Source of the DNA: Stenocarpella maydis
Lineage: Eukaryota; Ascomycota; Sordariomycetes; Diaporthales; Diaporthaceae
Assembly (NCBI GenBank): GCA_002270565.1
Contig: NQMI01000160.1
Span: forward strand, 33,562-97,561
DNA length: 64,000 bases
Reading direction: 5' to 3'
Shown here: positions 45,342 to 56,409 of the stretch, one piece after another
How the letters are laid out: every line of letters starts with the position of its first letter
Position numbering within the stretch: the stretch's first letter is position 1
The notes under the pieces: generated by a model
What the model was told of the DNA's origin: nothing
The model's database searches: none
What the model saw: the letters and a program-made list of their open reading frames with translations, nothing else
Program-made: the position numbers and the translations under genes

Positions 45342-48300
45342 GGCGAGTGGGATCACGCGTCAAATTTCGACTGCTCGCCGGGCCCGGAGCCGTGGCATCG
45401 ACAAGGTGGCTCTCGTCCGTGAATTGAGCAATGGGCGAAGAGGGAGAACCCCCAGTGGCTGGCTGCACATTGAGTGAATCAGCCAAAACCCGCCTAAGTG
45501 AATGCGGCTCAAAACTCTCCAACCACCCAACAAGACAAGCCACCCCGATTAGCGAATGCCACTCCACGCTGGCGCTGGCGGGGCAGCAGTGTGGGATGCT
45601 CCACTCTTGGTCAAGACGGCCCAAGGCACCAACGTCGGAACGTCCGCCGACCACTCTGGAGCCTTGAGGTTTCCTTGTGCTCAGTCATTCCCGTGCCGCC
45701 TAGTGCACAAGACAATCAGAGCATTGTCTTCCTCTCGGATGCTCTGACTGGGCACGCAGCGCCGAGGCCCTCGATCGACGGACCCCCAACCCTGTGTTTT
45801 TTTTGGCGTCGCCGGTCGTGCAGCCTGGCAGGGCAGCTCTGCGCAAAATCGCCAATGAGCATCGCCCTCCGTCTTCTCATGGCCGTCCCTGTTGAGTCAT
45901 AGGAGCGCTGGAGGCGATCATGAGCCGCGTTAACATGGTCTAAGGGCACTCTGTTGCACCCTGCCGGCCTTCTATCCTCGCCCGCCTATGTTGGCTCTAG
46001 GCCCGTCTGCCTGGAGACTAGTCTAAGGTGACCCACAAGGCTGATTCAAGCGCCAGGGCGCCCTGCCATGCCGTGCACCGTCATGCTCACCACCTCGGAG
46101 TGATCGATGACCCGGGTGTGCAGAGCCGCATGCCGGCTCCTCGTCGGTTGAGCCGCATTGCCCGCCTCCTGGCACCGCGTTCCTGCCGCCCCGCCTCCTC
46201 CCCCTTCGCCGTCGCCTCTCTCTTTTTTGACGACAGTGCCCGTGCGTAGTTCCGATATCCTCTGTGGGATGGTGCACCCCGAGGTTGTCGACCGAAACAA
46301 TGTGGACCAAGGCTCAAGCGCTGAAGCAATGATCCAGTAAGCCGTATCTGTACCGTGACCGGCCATCACCACGAGGCTCTTTGGTGTCCATGGGCCCAGC
46401 CGTGCGGGTGTGCTTTCCCTCAACGAGCCGGACGGCTACGTCGAGCCAGACTGAGCATGCTAACACGCACCAAGCTTCTCCCAGCTTCCACCTGCACCCT
46501 GTACTGAAACTGGGACAACCACTCCGATACCCAAAGAGCCCGGAATAGACCAGGTAGACACCATCGGGGGACCAACGGCGAGCATTGCCTGGTGTTGCTG
46601 TGTTGGTGTCGGTGACGTGCTCGTACCAGGCATGCCTCCTCCGATAGTGTTGGCAGATGCTCCTTCGTTTGCCGGGGTCGTATAGGGCCCTCCCAGGCGC
46701 ACGACCTGTGTGACGACGGTCAGGCGCAAGTCTTGTCCACCCGTGTCGATCCATGGGCGAGAGCAGTTGTCGTAGACTGTAAACGTGGTCCTTGGGTATA
46801 AGGCTCCACCGAAGCCCCCAAATATGCAAGTGACATCAGAACGAGTGGCCAATGAGATAAGAAGACCACCCGGGCGAGAAAGCCGCCCTGAAACCCTCAA
46901 GCAATGCGTTGCCTTTGCGCCAAATTGTCCCCGCCTCAACTGGAAGAAAAGAAAAAAGAAAAAGGAACAAAAAAAAAAAGGAAAAAGGAAAAAGGAAAGA
47001 AGAGTCAGAGAAACCAAAGTGGAAGGAAAGGAAATTGGTGCGAACCGGAGAGAGAGACAAAGAAACCCCATCCCATCAGTGCGTTACCAAATGCTGATAA
47101 TCGGGAGGTGCGACCAGGCAGGCAGGCAGGGAAGCAGCTGGGGCTTCTGAAACTCCTGGGGGGCCGACCTGCTGCTCACCTGCATCGCTTGAACAAGAGG
47201 ATGTGATACTTGGAGGAGAGCACCTGATGCAAGCCATGGCGGAACCTTGGGAGGGATATCCCTCTCCCCCTGGGAAGAGCAGGGCCGAGGACAGCTAAGC
47301 GAGCAGACGGTGGGCTGCGTGCTAATTTATACCTGGCTATCCGGACTTGAGGCTCAACAGACGGCAGGAGCCTTGAGCCATCACATAGCCCAATATGCCT
47401 TCTCAGAGGAGGGATGGTTGCATCTCATGCACTTCAAGTGCACCCACCACACTCACACAATCCGGGCAAAATTGTGCTCGAAATGGGTCAAGGGCAACCG
47501 CCAAGGCTTCAGCATCTGATGACCAACTCGTGCTCTTGTGTGTTGGTTGTTCAGGTCAACACGCCAGCCGGGTCGGCGGCCTGTTGCTGCTCAGTGATCG
47601 AGCCGCCCGGTAGTATTCGCCAGGGTCAGCCCTCGAGACGGCACATCACCGAACCCCTCCCCCCAAGTGCGGAAGCAGAGCCTGCCGTCCATCTGGACCA
47701 CCAATTACCGGCTGAGAAGCCGTGACTTCATGCTGTGCTCACAGCTTCGCACAAGTACCGGGCGGCACGTTGAAGAAAGAGGTGGCCGACCAGAGGCAGG
47801 TTTCCGGGGTGGCACAGCAGCTGGAGTTGGGCGGCGTCGTGGCCCTGGGCGCTCTCTCGACGCTGTGGTTGTAAGGGGGGAGGGCAGGGGTCTGGGCAGA
47901 ACAGTATGTGATTGACTCGTGGTGATGGCGGCTCTGGGGCGCTGGAGAGAACGATGCATTCACGGCCGTGGTTAGCTGAGCTTCCAGCCTGTGATCACGG
48001 CGACTCCCAAGCCGGCACTGTGATGCACGCGCGCTTGTTGCCACCGGCGTGTGGGTCGGTGTCATCGATCATCATCCCCCCGACCGTGTGAGCACGCAGG
48101 CTGCATGCAACTGGCGGCAGCTGGGCACACGCTGTCTGAGTGCGCAGTCCTGGCCCTGGTTGGTGGCGTCAGGGGCTCAACACCACGGACGTCTGGGCGA
48201 CGGACCACACGCGCCTCTCGCTACTCTGATACCATGCCCGGATGCCTGGCTGCTGTGGGGTGAAGCTGCTAGAGCCCCCCTTGCTCTTGAAGGCGGTCTT

Positions 48301-49010
48301 GTAAGCCCGAGGCCCAGTAGCGGCCAGACGGTGGGCATAATTAGGCAGGAGGACGGGCAGAAAATGAGGCTGATCTAACAATTAACAGGTTGCATTTCCA
48401 ATTATACGGACGAGATGAGGGTAATTTTCCGCGAGGCCGGGCCGGCCGGGGATCCGTGCTCCAAGGCGACGCACGCATGCGGCAGTCCCTGACAGCAGGC
48501 ACAGGAGGCCATATTGGACGACAGGGGAAGGGAGCCGGCCTTCTCTTTTATTATCAACCTCGTCGCTCCCATTCCCTCCCGCCCGCGCGATGGCGGCTTA
48601 CGGAGTACACCACCCACACTCCCAAGCCATGGGCCAGACCCTCGAGACAATCCTCCACGCTCCTCCCATCCAGGCACGCCGGCCGGCACCTTGAGCCCAT
48701 GCCAGAAGAGAAGGCCTGGCCCCGCTAGTCTCTAGGCATGGTTAGCTGTTCAGGCCCCAGTGTCGGAGTGCTGCTGCTCGCTGCTGAGTCCGCGTGAGGA
48801 GCCACAGCAGCGGTCAAGTGTGCTCTGTACGACAGGGCCGCGGTGCTCGCCCCAGTTCAGCCTCTGCTTAGGCGGCAGCGCAGGGATCGCCCAATGCGAC
48901 TCCGCACGGCCCTCAGCATCTGCCGCGGTACGTCACTCAGCATATTATCAGGCCTGCTTCGCCAACGACACCTCGTGTCCGCCGCGACAGTCGCGCTTCG
49001 GAGCGCCACG
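41850..49010. other. 7.2-kb stretch without a recognisable gene
   Basis: GC content is normal and there is no RIP signature. Many short frames occur on both strands but none shows a domain, plausible splice chain or codon bias. It holds TACGGAGTA motifs at 42052 and 48599, purine tracts near 42600 and 46930-47000, and a (GA)18 tract. A minus-strand frame at 46460-47071 begins with a hydrophobic Phe-rich run that is only the complement of the purine tract. Confidence 0.45.
45302..45337. repeat. (GA)18 microsatellite
   Basis: Thirty-six bases of perfect GA alternation in non-coding sequence. Confidence 0.97.
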
Positions 49011-49608
49011 ATGGCCTCCTCCCCTCCCGCCGCCCAGCCGCCCAGGCGCTTCCCCAGACCCGAGGCCACCAGCCACAATGCCGCCAACCGATGGACAACC
49101 CGTATAATACCCATCTTCCTCCTCGCCGTCATCGGCTTCGCCTGCTGGGCCCTCACAAAACCTATTTGCAGTACGTCTGACTATGCGCCGCGCGACGGCC
49201 GAGTCCAAATCCTCGGTCGGGCACAGACAAGGACCCCAGACAACAAACGCTGACACGCGACGCGCGCTTGTGCAGTTGACTTTTTTATCGCCCGAAACCA
49301 AGTCGCCAGCGCAATCGCACTTCTTGTCCTCCACTATATCTTCCTAATATTAATGCTCACATGTTATGCCCGCACGCTGTACACTGTCACATATAACCCG
49401 GCCGTCGTGCCCCTCGAGCCGAAGCTTGCCCTGGAGTCCTTCTACACCCGGGATTTCTATACCTGCCGGAGCGATGGCCTGCCCATCTGGTGCTCCGACT
49501 GCCAGAACTGGAAGCCTGATCGCGCCCACCACTCTGGCGACATCCAGCGGTGCGTCAGGAAAATGGACCACTATTGTCCTTGGGCAGGGGGCATGATTGG
49601 GGAGACAG
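49011..49608 (+). CDS. DHHC-family palmitoyltransferase, truncated, DHYC variant
   Basis: Exons 49011-49170 and 49276-49608; the intron has GTACGT and GCAG ends. The protein has two membrane segments (IIPIFLLAVIGFACWAL and ASAIALLVLHYIFLILML), then the cysteine-rich domain CSDCQNWKPDRAHHSGD and the catalytic motif, which reads DHYCPW and not DHHCPW. DHYC occurs in active relatives such as yeast Akr1. The layout best fits the Pfa5 branch of S-palmitoyltransferases in Golgi or vacuole membranes. After GGMIGET a consensus donor (GTAGGC, phase 1) follows, but the next exon with the third and fourth membrane segments and the TTxE motif is absent in the next 3 kb. The gene is therefore cut off, by rearrangement or misassembly. 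An in-frame ATG at 48894 could add a basic 39-residue N-terminus. Confidence 0.8.
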
Positions 49609-50580
49609 GTAGGCCTTTCTCTCTCTCTCCCTTTTTTTTTTTCTTTTTTTTTTTTTTTCCCTTTTTTTTTTTTTTTTTTTTTTTTTCCTTCCCCCTTCTC
49701 CAAAGCTGGTCCGGTCGGCAAGATTGAAAGCCCAGGATCACAGTACTGGGATACTGTCGTAGACATATCGATAAAACCAAGATGAGGTCGGCAAAGAATC
49801 TTCAAAAGCATGTATAACAAACAATCCTACTTCCTAGTTATCAGCAGATCTTCAGTAGCGCAAGTCGAGTCACGTTTCCGTTGCATTTAATCGGTACCCC
49901 TGAGTTAGGAGGTGTTTTCTTAGCTACAGGCTATTTAAGTAAGCAGCCCTGGGACATCAGCCAAGGAATAAGCGTAGCAAGGAGGCTGCCCCTGCAAGGC
50001 TCGAGCGGGAGACGGGCAACAACAGGGCAAAGCTTTCAATATGTATAATTAGGCAATACTCCGTACCTCAAATATAGCAAGAAGTACTATAGCTACCTGG
50101 GCGACTCGGAGAGTTAAGGGGGCTTCCGGCCAGCCAGTGTACAGTACTCCGAGTGATCACCTACCATTAATATTAACAACGTCCTCCCCAAGGTACGTAC
50201 ACTACATCAAGAGGTACATTGATTGACCTACCCACACACTCCATTCGGATTTCGACCAATCCAGGCACGAGAAACTCCAACACTTTGCAGGGTAAATAGA
50301 AAGCTTCTCTATCTGAAGATCACCTTGTCGAGCGCATCTGGGCCGAGCGGCTCTTTGCCCCGCCATGCAGTGGACCATCTGGGTTTCGAGATATATGGAC
50401 TGTCGACTGCCCCGGCTGTCTGCCTAATCATCTCGTCTGTAGTCTGTATCGTGGCGCCCACCTGTTCCCTTATTATCTTCGTCACTATCATCGACTGAAC
50501 TGAAAAGCAATGCTCTTAATGCAGCGCAACTCAGGTAGACAGGCGGGTGTGGCCGTGTGGTGAAGCATGAAGCGTCAGTC
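49609..50580. other. polypyrimidine tract and gene-free flank
   Basis: The tract at 49617-49697 is almost pure T and C, including a 26-base T run, and directly follows the donor of the palmitoyltransferase. Further on are a TACTCCGTA motif (50057-50065) and the 3' flank of ABD1. No continuation of the palmitoyltransferase was found. Confidence 0.6.
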
Positions 50581-51963
50581 CTACACCTTGTAGAAGCAGA
50601 ATCCCACATAGAAGGACGCGGCCTCCATCTCCTCTGGCGACACCAGAAGTTCGCCCCCGTGCCTCTGTCTCACACCCATCCGCTCGCTCAGGGGACCCAG
50701 CGTAGGGTCGTCCTTCTCCGTCTTCCAAATGTCGGGGAAGGTCTTGTGGTACTGCAGCTCGAGGTTGTAGTCCTCCGCCAGGGCTCGGAAGGCCTCCCAT
50801 GGGACAACGTACTCTGGCACCTCCTCGACGGCCTCGTGCAGGAAGAAGTTGTATTTCCAACCGAACGGAGGGCGAAAGATACCCTCTTCTGGGGTCTTAC
50901 CCGGGAATCTGACCCGATAAATGTCGTTGCCCCACTCGGCAGTTGGCTCGGCCTCGCCCTCTTCCTTCTCCTCGCCCTCCTCAAGCTCGCCGTCATCCTC
51001 AGCTTTGGGCTCCGCGCCGTTCTTCGCAGCCTGCTCGGCTTTGGCCTTCTGCTTTTCGTTGAACTCCTTGACCTTCTCGCCAATGACGTCGGAGTTGGGG
51101 ATGGTGCCGATCAAGCGGCCGCCCTTCTTTAATGAGCCGGCCACGTTCTTGAGCATCTGGCGTGCCTTTGCCTCGCTCTCAAATGCGTAATGCATGCAGA
51201 ACATCATGGAGACGACATCAAAGCCGCGCTCGCTGCTAATGTTGGATTGTGTGTACCCCACCTGCCGTACGATGTCGATGTCTTCGATTGATTCGGCGAA
51301 GCAGTCCTTGGCGTGGAATCTTGCCTCGAACAGCCGAGGCTGGGGACGGCGATAGTTGCCCCCGCGGCCGCCCCTGCCGCCATGCCGGTCTCGCTGCGAC
51401 ATACCTCTGTACCTCTCCTTTGCCTGATCAATTGAGATGTCCGCTGGGTCCAATCCCACGTACAGCTCCACAGTCTGCGGCGCCTGCTGCCATTTGCCCA
51501 GGTCGCCTCCCTTGCCACATCCGATGTCCAGGATCAAGAGCTCTCGGCCGCTCGAGATGCCTCGCTCGAATGCGCCCGGTGTGTGATCCTCGTCGGGGGC
51601 GAACTTCTGTATGATGCAACTCTTAATCCAGTTGTTGAAGGATCGCAGTCCCTTGATTCGACTGTCGGTCTTGCGCCAGTCGCGGCCTCGCTCGGGTACC
51701 GCGTTATAGTGGGCGCGGACCACGTCGTTGATGGCTGCGCGCTGGGTTTCGGCCCGGGATGCGGCGGCCTGCTGCTCGCGCTCGCGCTCGAGGGCGCGCT
51801 GGCGGAGCTCCTCTCGCTGGGCCTCATTGATGCGCGACCGTTGGCCAGGTCGCTTGAGTTTGCGCGGCTGTTCGGAGCCTGGGGGAGAAGTGCTTCGCTG
51901 TCGCTTCTTTGCGGGCGCCAGGGCCTTGGCGTCGTAGGGTTGAGGGAGATCGTCGCCTGCCAT
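50581..51963 (-). CDS. ABD1: mRNA cap guanine-N7 methyltransferase
   Basis: Single-exon gene of 460 residues. It transfers a methyl group from S-adenosylmethionine to N7 of the 5' cap guanosine in the nucleus. Motif I (LLILDIGCGKGGDLGKW, residues 142-158) is the SAM-binding loop typical of Abd1/RNMT; the KSCIIQKF block precedes it and FDVVSMMFCMHYAFE is the conserved region after it. The basic N-terminus carries probable nuclear signals (KKRQR, RKLKR). Two insertions stand out: an RGG-type stretch (RHGGRGGRGGNYRRPQPR) after motif I, and a Glu-rich run (EDDGELEEGEEKEEGE) before the C-terminal substrate region. The ATG at 51963 starts the conserved protein; the frame is open upstream without better support. 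It diverges from RPN7 across 879 bp. Confidence 0.93.
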   Translation of the reverse strand: MAGDDLPQPYDAKALAPAKKRQRSTSPPGSEQPRKLKRPGQRSRINEAQREELRQRALEREREQQAAASRAETQRAAINDVVRAHYNAVPERGRDWRKTDSRIKGLRSFNNWIKSCIIQKFAPDEDHTPGAFERGISSGRELLILDIGCGKGGDLGKWQQAPQTVELYVGLDPADISIDQAKERYRGMSQRDRHGGRGGRGGNYRRPQPRLFEARFHAKDCFAESIEDIDIVRQVGYTQSNISSERGFDVVSMMFCMHYAFESEAKARQMLKNVAGSLKKGGRLIGTIPNSDVIGEKVKEFNEKQKAKAEQAAKNGAEPKAEDDGELEEGEEKEEGEAEPTAEWGNDIYRVRFPGKTPEEGIFRPPFGWKYNFFLHEAVEEVPEYVVPWEAFRALAEDYNLELQYHKTFPDIWKTEKDDPTLGPLSERMGVRQRHGGELLVSPEEMEAASFYVGFCFYKV

Positions 51964-52842
51964 GATGGGAGACTGGCAGTTGCCTTGGCTAAATTCTAGG
52001 TTGGGAGGATTGGCAAAGGCAGGTTGTAGGAGCCCCGCGTGACGGGTTTCGGAGTGGTTGTGCCCGGTTGACTGCTCCTCGAACAATGGGAAGCTGTCCA
52101 GACTCAAGATGGTCTGGACCTGGCCGCGGAAGCAAGTCAAGGTCTTGGTTTCAGACGGGAACGGACCCTCGTCTGCTAGTCTTGGCCGCTCGTGCCTGAA
52201 CAAATGTGGCTTCCCACGAGACTGCACCTTTTGCCAGGACTTCTGGCCTTTGGACGAGAAAGAAAAGTGAGCAGGTGATTTGGGAAAAGCGAGTGTATTG
52301 GAGACGGGTTCCAATGTGAAGAGGGAAAGTAAGAAAGGGGCGGGCCTTGTCAGCCAAACCTGGGGCAGGCTCAAGAATTGCTCCAAATGGGGAAGGCGGA
52401 GGAGGGGGACTTGGGTACCTCGCAAGCAGGGTTGAAGTTAGCTTTGTTAGTTTAGTATTTTCCTAGTATCAATACTAATAAATTATTATATTTTAATACT
52501 AATACTAGTAATAATACCAATACTAAAATACTAAATACTAATTTAGTACTGCTAATACTACGGTACCAATTTTCAGCCCTACTCGCAAGCGCATGGATCC
52601 ACCCCCAGGCGCCGCGGCGACTTTAGCGCGCATTACGGAAGCTCTGCCGCCTGCTCGGTTGATGCTGTCAGCCATCGCAGAGCTTCCTTCCCCCAGCAAC
52701 CTGTCTTAGCACCCGAAGACCAACAACAACAAGCCCACCAGCCAACCCCCCATCTGAATACCCCTCCTCAGTCTCTGCTCTCTCACGATCGATCCCCCTC
52801 ACTCTCCTTTGCCGCCCGACTCAATCCCATTCTAACGTAAAG
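51964..52842. promoter_or_regulatory. bidirectional promoter between ABD1 and RPN7
   Basis: The 879 bp between two divergent start codons must hold both promoters. An AT-rich block (52446-52563) built from repeated ATACTA/TAGTAT words sits near the middle in an otherwise GC-rich region. Pyrimidine-rich sequence from 52700 to 52842 leads into RPN7. Individual factor sites were not identified. Confidence 0.65.
52446..52563. repeat. AT-rich AATACTA repeat block in a divergent promoter
   Basis: About ten copies of AATACTA or its reverse complement TAGTATT in 118 bp, in both orientations, so it can fold back on itself. It is bounded by GC-rich sequence on both sides. Confidence 0.8.
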
Positions 52843-54506
52843 ATGGGCTCAGATCCCCAGTACGCGAAATGGCCTCTGCTGCCACTGTCGCAGCATGTCT
52901 TCACCCTCACAAATCCTTACGCCTCGCGGCCAACCCAGGATGCCGCGGTCAAGAAGCTGCAGGATGCTATCGAGGAGCATAAGATGGCCCCTCTGTACAG
53001 GTACCTGGCACATCCTCTCGAGGGCATCCTGAACGCCGTGGGCGAGGGCGGCGCCAACACACCCGGCAAACCTCTGAGCAGGAAGTCGAGCGCCGCCGGC
53101 ATGATCGCCACCAAGGCACCCACGGCGACCGTTTCCATTCCCTGGGACGAGGCCCTGTACCAGAAGCTGAAGGAGGACAACGACCGGGAGCTAGAGGAGA
53201 TCCAGAAGGAGGAGGACGAGGCCGTCGAGAAGGCTGGTGATTCCGAGATAATGGCCGCAAAGGGCAAGCGGGCTGAGTTCTGGGCACGAGTCGGTGATAA
53301 GGTACGCATACCTCACGAAGACGCCGGATTTTACTTTTTGCAGTACAAGGGCTAACTTATTGTCATCCACCCAGGAGAAAGCCATATCCAACTACGAAGA
53401 CGTCTTCGAGAAGACGGGTATTCTTGGCACCAAGATCGATCTTGTTCTCGCCATAATACGCACGGGCCTGTTCTACGGTGACAAGCTACTGGTCAAGAAG
53501 GAGGTCGAGCGGGCCAAGACTCTCGTCGAGAGCGGTGGTGACTGGGACAGGCGGAACCGCCTCAAGGCTTACGAGGGCCTGCACCTGCTCACAGTGAGGT
53601 CATACAATCTCTCTGCACCCCTTCTCCTCGATTCCCTGTCCACATTCACGTCCTATGAGCTCTGCACCTACTCCAGCCTGGTCGTGTACTCTGTACTCGC
53701 CGGCTCGGTCAGCCTCAAGCGGGTCGATTTCAAGAGCAAGGTCGTCGACGCCCCCGAGATCAAGGCCATCCTGGGTGACGGCGAGGACAAGCTGGCAGCC
53801 CTCAGCGGACGCGTATCCGCAGGGCCCGGCGCGGACGACCCCGTCAACGAGGAGGACAATGCCAGCCAGGCGCAAACAGCAGCCAAGAAGACGGTCGTCA
53901 ACCTCACGATGCTCGGCTCCAGCAGCGACCAGCCCGAGGCCGAGATGGCGGTGGACTTCTCGCCGCTGGCCAAGCTGGTCAGCAGCCTGTATGGCGGCCG
54001 CTACAAGACCTTCTTCCAGTCGCTGGCCCTGGTCGAGGAGCAGTTCCTCACCCAGGACCGGTACCTGCACGAGCACAAGAACTGGTTCATCCGCGAGATG
54101 CGACTGCGCGCGTACCAGCAACTCCTGCAGAGTTACAGGGTCGTCGGGCTGGAGAGCATGGCCAATCAGTTTGGCGTCACCGTGGACTTCCTGGACAGGT
54201 TCGTTGCCCCGCTCACCCCTGATATTCTCACAAACTCGCTTCAAACTTACCCTTATCGCCGCAATTCTTGGAGTCTTGAAAACTAGCATCAACTGATATT
54301 CATCCAGGGATCTTGCCAAGTTTGTCGCAGGAGGCCGCATCCCGTGCACCATTGACCGGGTGTCGGGCAAGGGCGTCATCGAGACGAACCGGCCCGACGA
54401 CAAGAACAAGCAGTACCAGGACGTGGTGCGCCAGGGCGACCAGCTGATCACCAAGTTGCAAAAGTACGGCCAGGCTGTGAGACTCCGTGGAAGTGAGAGG
54501 GCATAA
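52843..54506 (+). CDS. RPN7: 26S proteasome regulatory subunit Rpn7
   Basis: Exons 52843-53301, 53375-54198 and 54308-54506, with introns of 73 and 109 bp, giving 493 residues. Rpn7 (PSMD6) is a non-ATPase subunit of the 19S lid. The N-terminus (YAKWPLLPLSQHVFTL) and the helical region AISNYEDVFEKTGILGTKIDLVLAIIR (here AISNYEDVFEKTG, about residue 155) are the PF10602-type TPR-like part; the C-terminal part including HEHKNWFIREMRLRAY and MANQFGVTVDFLDRDLAKFVAGG (here MANQFGVTVDFL) is the PCI domain. Two low-complexity insertions, near residues 65-100 (Ser/Ala) and near 310-360 (Asp/Ser-rich), make it longer than the yeast protein. It is divergent from ABD1 and convergent with alanine aminotransferase, 346 bp away. 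Confidence 0.95.
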
Positions 54507-54852
54507 AGACACGTATGGGTGTGCAACCAAAGACTTGGTGAGGTGATGGCGTATAATGGGTTTGCTGGTCCTCGTGCCCAAGCCGCACTGTATGTATGAT
54601 ACCTAGACTCAAATGAAATGACTTACTACAAGCAAGAGCTGCGGATTGAGGTGGGAATCTTGTGTGTATGTGTGTTGCATTTCCATTGTTTGTGTCATGA
54701 ACTCATCTAGGGGAGAGAAAAAATCATCGCCTATTCGCATCCAACGGCGAACGCCATGCCATATTTCATCCAAATCCACTCGGGTCTCGCCAATGAGCGG
54801 AGATGTTTGCTCCCTTTTTGGTTTACCGTTTTCCCCCAATATGCATGTCTCT
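54507..54852. other. convergent 3' flanks of RPN7 and alanine aminotransferase
   Basis: This holds both 3' untranslated regions. No further feature was seen. Confidence 0.5.
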
Positions 54853-56409
54853 CTACCTGTACTTGTCCATGAACTCCTGGTGGAACTTGACAATCGATCC
54901 GACCCACTCAGTCCCAGGAGCGAGGAAAGTGGTGCGGAAGTGCAGCGTGCCCTCCTTCTGGCCAAAGCCGCTGCCGGCGACGAGACAAACACCCGTGGCC
55001 TCGAGCAGCCTCAGGCAGTAGAACTCATCCGGGGCGCGGCCCTCTGCCCCTGCCGCCTCGATGGCCTTGGCGGGGAGCTTGACGGTGGGGAAGAGGTACA
55101 TGCTGCCCTGGGGCTCGCCGCACTCGACGCCCTCCATCTCCTTGAAGGCGTGCCACAGGGCGTAGGCGCGGTCCTTGAGCCGGTTGTAGATGCCGTTGTA
55201 CTCCTCGTCGTACAGCTCGTAGCTCGGGTCGCCCGGCCGGGGCGGGTTGACCATGAGCTCGACCAGGCACTGGCCGATGACGGGGGCGCACAGCGTGATG
55301 GAGACGAACTTGTAGATCTCGGCCTGGACCTTTGGGTCGAAGCCCACCAGCTCGAAGTAGCCGCCGCGGTGGCCGCACTCGCCCACCATGCCCTTGGAGA
55401 CGGACTGCAGCGAGGCGAGCTCGACGGCGTCGTACTTGCCAGGGCTCTCCTTCTGCAGCGTCCTGAGGACCTTCTTGAAGGAGACGAACTCGCCGATGAA
55501 AACGTTGGTCTGGTACACCTCGTCGGCCATGATGACCAGCTTCTCCTCGCGCGCGAAGTCGATGACGCTGCGGATGTCGGCCTCGGACAGGCTGGCCCCG
55601 GTAGGGTTGCCCGGGTTGATGATGACAATGGCGCGAACGTCGGTGCCCTGCGCCTTGGCGTCGGCACAGGCCTTCTTGATCGCCGAAACATCGGTGCCCC
55701 AGTTCTTGGACTCATCAAGATAGTAGGGGACGCATGTGGCGTTCAGGACGGCCAGGGAAGCCGTGTAGAGGGGGTACTGGGGGATTGGCACCAAGACGCC
55801 TGTCTGAGGGCCCTCGCAGATAATGTGCAGGAGCGTGTTGACGCCCGAGGAGGCACCACCAGAGAGGTAGATGTCAGCCTCATTGGCTGGGAAGCCATCT
55901 CGCCCTGCAGCAGGTTAGCCTCGTCCAAAGTAGCCCCATCCAGGGCTGACCCGTCCTGGGTGTTTTTGGCCGTCTCCCTCTCCTGGTCCAAGGGGACACC
56001 CACTCTCAAGAAAGTCAGCAATGCTCTGCCTGATGGCGGGGACGCCGTTGCTGGCACTGTATGCCCCGACGGAGCCAGCCTTGCTCAGCAGCCACCTGGC
56101 CCTCTCGATGACATCGGACTTGTAGTTGAGCTGGTTGAGGAGGACATCCTCGTGCTGCAGGAGCAAGGGGTTCTCGAGAAGACTCAGGACCTGCCTGAAG
56201 AAGGTGATGGGCTTCTGGTCCAGCTGCTGGGGGTTGCCGATGTTGGCGGAGATGACCTGTTTGAAGGGGAGATCGGTGTCGCCTCTAGCGAGCTTTGCAC
56301 GATACTCCTCAGACTTGACGGCGAGCTCGCCCCGGACGGCGTACTTGGCCTCCTTGATGTGGGGGTTGACGTTGTTGATATTCAGCCTGCCTGCCGCGGC
56401 GGACGCCAT
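54853..56409 (-). CDS. alanine aminotransferase
   Basis: Exons 56409-56004 and 55904-54853, with a 99-bp intron (GTGGGT donor, GCAG acceptor, phase 1), giving 485 residues. The enzyme converts alanine and 2-oxoglutarate to pyruvate and glutamate using pyridoxal phosphate. Evidence: the class I/II aminotransferase fold with LSGGASSGV (149-157), NPGNPTG (232-238), the DEVYQTNVF block (263-271) and SVSKGMVGECGHRGG, whose Lys306 is the expected PLP-binding lysine. Length and these motifs match fungal ALT1/GPT. No clear mitochondrial presequence follows the ATG at 56409. An upstream in-frame extension is not supported by an ATG, so the cytosolic form is assumed. Confidence 0.94.

Noticed and set aside
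46460..47071. 203-codon minus-strand frame beginning with a Phe-rich hydrophobic run
   Set aside because: The hydrophobic start is only the complement of a purine tract, and the rest shows no domain.
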